Origin: Akkermansiaceae bacterium | GTDB taxonomy: Bacteria > Verrucomicrobiota > Verrucomicrobiia > Verrucomicrobiales > Akkermansiaceae | Length of the DNA stretch: 5,616 nucleotides | Direction of reading: 5' to 3' | Assembly: GCA_028293225.1 (NCBI GenBank) | Contig: JAQGPE010000781.1 | Coordinates: 1-5,616 of the forward strand | Shown: positions 5,139 to 5,616 of the stretch, one piece after another | How positions within the stretch are numbered: position 1 is the stretch's first letter | How the letters are laid out: each line of letters opens with the position of its first letter | Notes under the pieces: generated by a model | The model's database searches: none | What the model was told of the DNA's origin: nothing | The model's input: only the letters and a program-made list of their open reading frames with translations | Made by a program: the position numbers and the translations under genes

Positions 5139-5165
5139 TCAGGAACGGCAATGCGGTCGCATCAC

Positions 5166-5616
5166 TCACGCATTCATCAACTCCTCGATCTCCTCCGCCT
5201 CGATCGGGATGTCCTTCATCAGATCGAAGTTGCTGTCCTTGCCGAGCACGAAGTCGTTCTCGATGCGGATGCCGATGCCTTCCTCGCGGATGTAGATGCC
5301 GGGTTCGATGGTGAAGACCATGCCTTCCAGGAAAGGCTGATGCGGCGGCGAGACATCGTGCACGTCCAGACCCAGGTGGTGGGAGGTGCCGTGCATGAAA
5401 TAGCGGCGGACCAGCGGCTTGTCGGGGCCCTGTTCCTTGGCGGCCTTGGCATCGATCAGGCCGAGGCCGACCAGTTCGCCCTGCATCACCTCCAGCACTT
5501 CGCGCTGGTAGTCACCGGGGGTGTTGCCGGGGCGCAGCAGGCCGTTGGCGGCGCGGAAGACCCGCAGCACCGCATCATAGACCTGGCGCTGGCGTGGCGT
5601 GTAACGGCCGTTGACC
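5166..5616 (-). CDS. pepP: Xaa-Pro aminopeptidase (peptidase M24B), C-terminal part, cut by window edge
   Basis: 149 codons of the C-terminal third of an aminopeptidase P, which removes an N-terminal residue preceding proline using two metal ions. The reading frame runs off the right edge, so the true start and the N-terminal and early catalytic parts are missing. The visible part reads NGRYTPRQRQVYDAVL, then MHGTSHHLGLDVHD with the three His that match E. coli PepP His350, His354 and His361, then FTIEPGIYI with the Glu matching Glu383, and GIGIRIEND with the Glu matching Glu406. The two metal-binding Asp (260 and 271 in E. coli) would lie outside the window. The tail EAEEIEELMNA is usual for the family. 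A GTG at 5570 could be read as a start but lies mid-domain and is not one. The gene is convergent with tetR across the repeat region. The symbol is given by family; closely related prolidases (pepQ) differ mainly at the N-terminus. Confidence 0.93.
   Translation of the reverse strand, partial: VNGRYTPRQRQVYDAVLRVFRAANGLLRPGNTPGDYQREVLEVMQGELVGLGLIDAKAAKEQGPDKPLVRRYFMHGTSHHLGLDVHDVSPPHQPFLEGMVFTIEPGIYIREEGIGIRIENDFVLGKDSNFDLMKDIPIEAEEIEELMNA

Noticed and set aside
4744..5165. CRISPR array or insertion sequence in the repeat region
   Set aside because: There are only two units, inverted rather than direct, with no transposase frame and no evenly spaced short repeats.
4740..5169. Open frames on both strands across the inverted repeats, with matching peptides such as KPxVKP and RTIAGDR
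   Set aside because: The peptide similarity is only the DNA repeat read in several frames on both strands. The frames have no ribosome sites or domains and overlap the ends of tetR or the aminopeptidase gene.

Overview
The window looks like chromosomal DNA from a GC-rich Gram-negative bacterium. The best guess is Verrucomicrobiota (Luteolibacter/Verrucomicrobium-like). That guess is inference: it rests on several short lipobox proteins, weak or absent Shine-Dalgarno sequences before most starts, coiled-coil envelope proteins and structured intergenic repeats. No rRNA or other phylogenetic marker settles it.

Left part (1-2202, all + strand): two adjacent paralogous membrane-anchored coiled-coil proteins (8-808 and 849-1664) share one architecture of N-terminal hydrophobic anchor, long coiled coil and small C-terminal beta-type domain. 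A strong intrinsic terminator (1687-1721) follows them. Next come two tiny lipoproteins, 59 and 64 residues, with related C-terminal tails (PWNxP...P..PRR at the stop). Each begins within about 20 bases of the T-run of a terminator hairpin, and the second also has a near-perfect palindrome (1936-1959) upstream.

Middle (2216-4743): rlmH (23S rRNA methyltransferase, - strand) is divergent from a small EF-hand lipoprotein (2743-3051, +). An NAD(P)-binding epimerase/NmrA-like protein (3091-4038, -) is divergent from a TetR/WHG-domain regulator (4105-4743, +). Their 66-bp shared gap carries two tandem copies of a perfect dyad, TGAAC-ACC-GTTCA, which is the likely operator for this regulator.

Right part (4744-5616): between the convergent tetR and a truncated Xaa-Pro aminopeptidase gene (C-terminal 149 residues, - strand) lies a 422-bp non-coding stretch. 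It holds two inverted copies of a roughly 105-bp multi-hairpin element. The hairpin stems are kept although their bases differ, and each copy has the same orientation relative to the stop codon of its upstream gene. This is the most interesting unexplained structure in the window.
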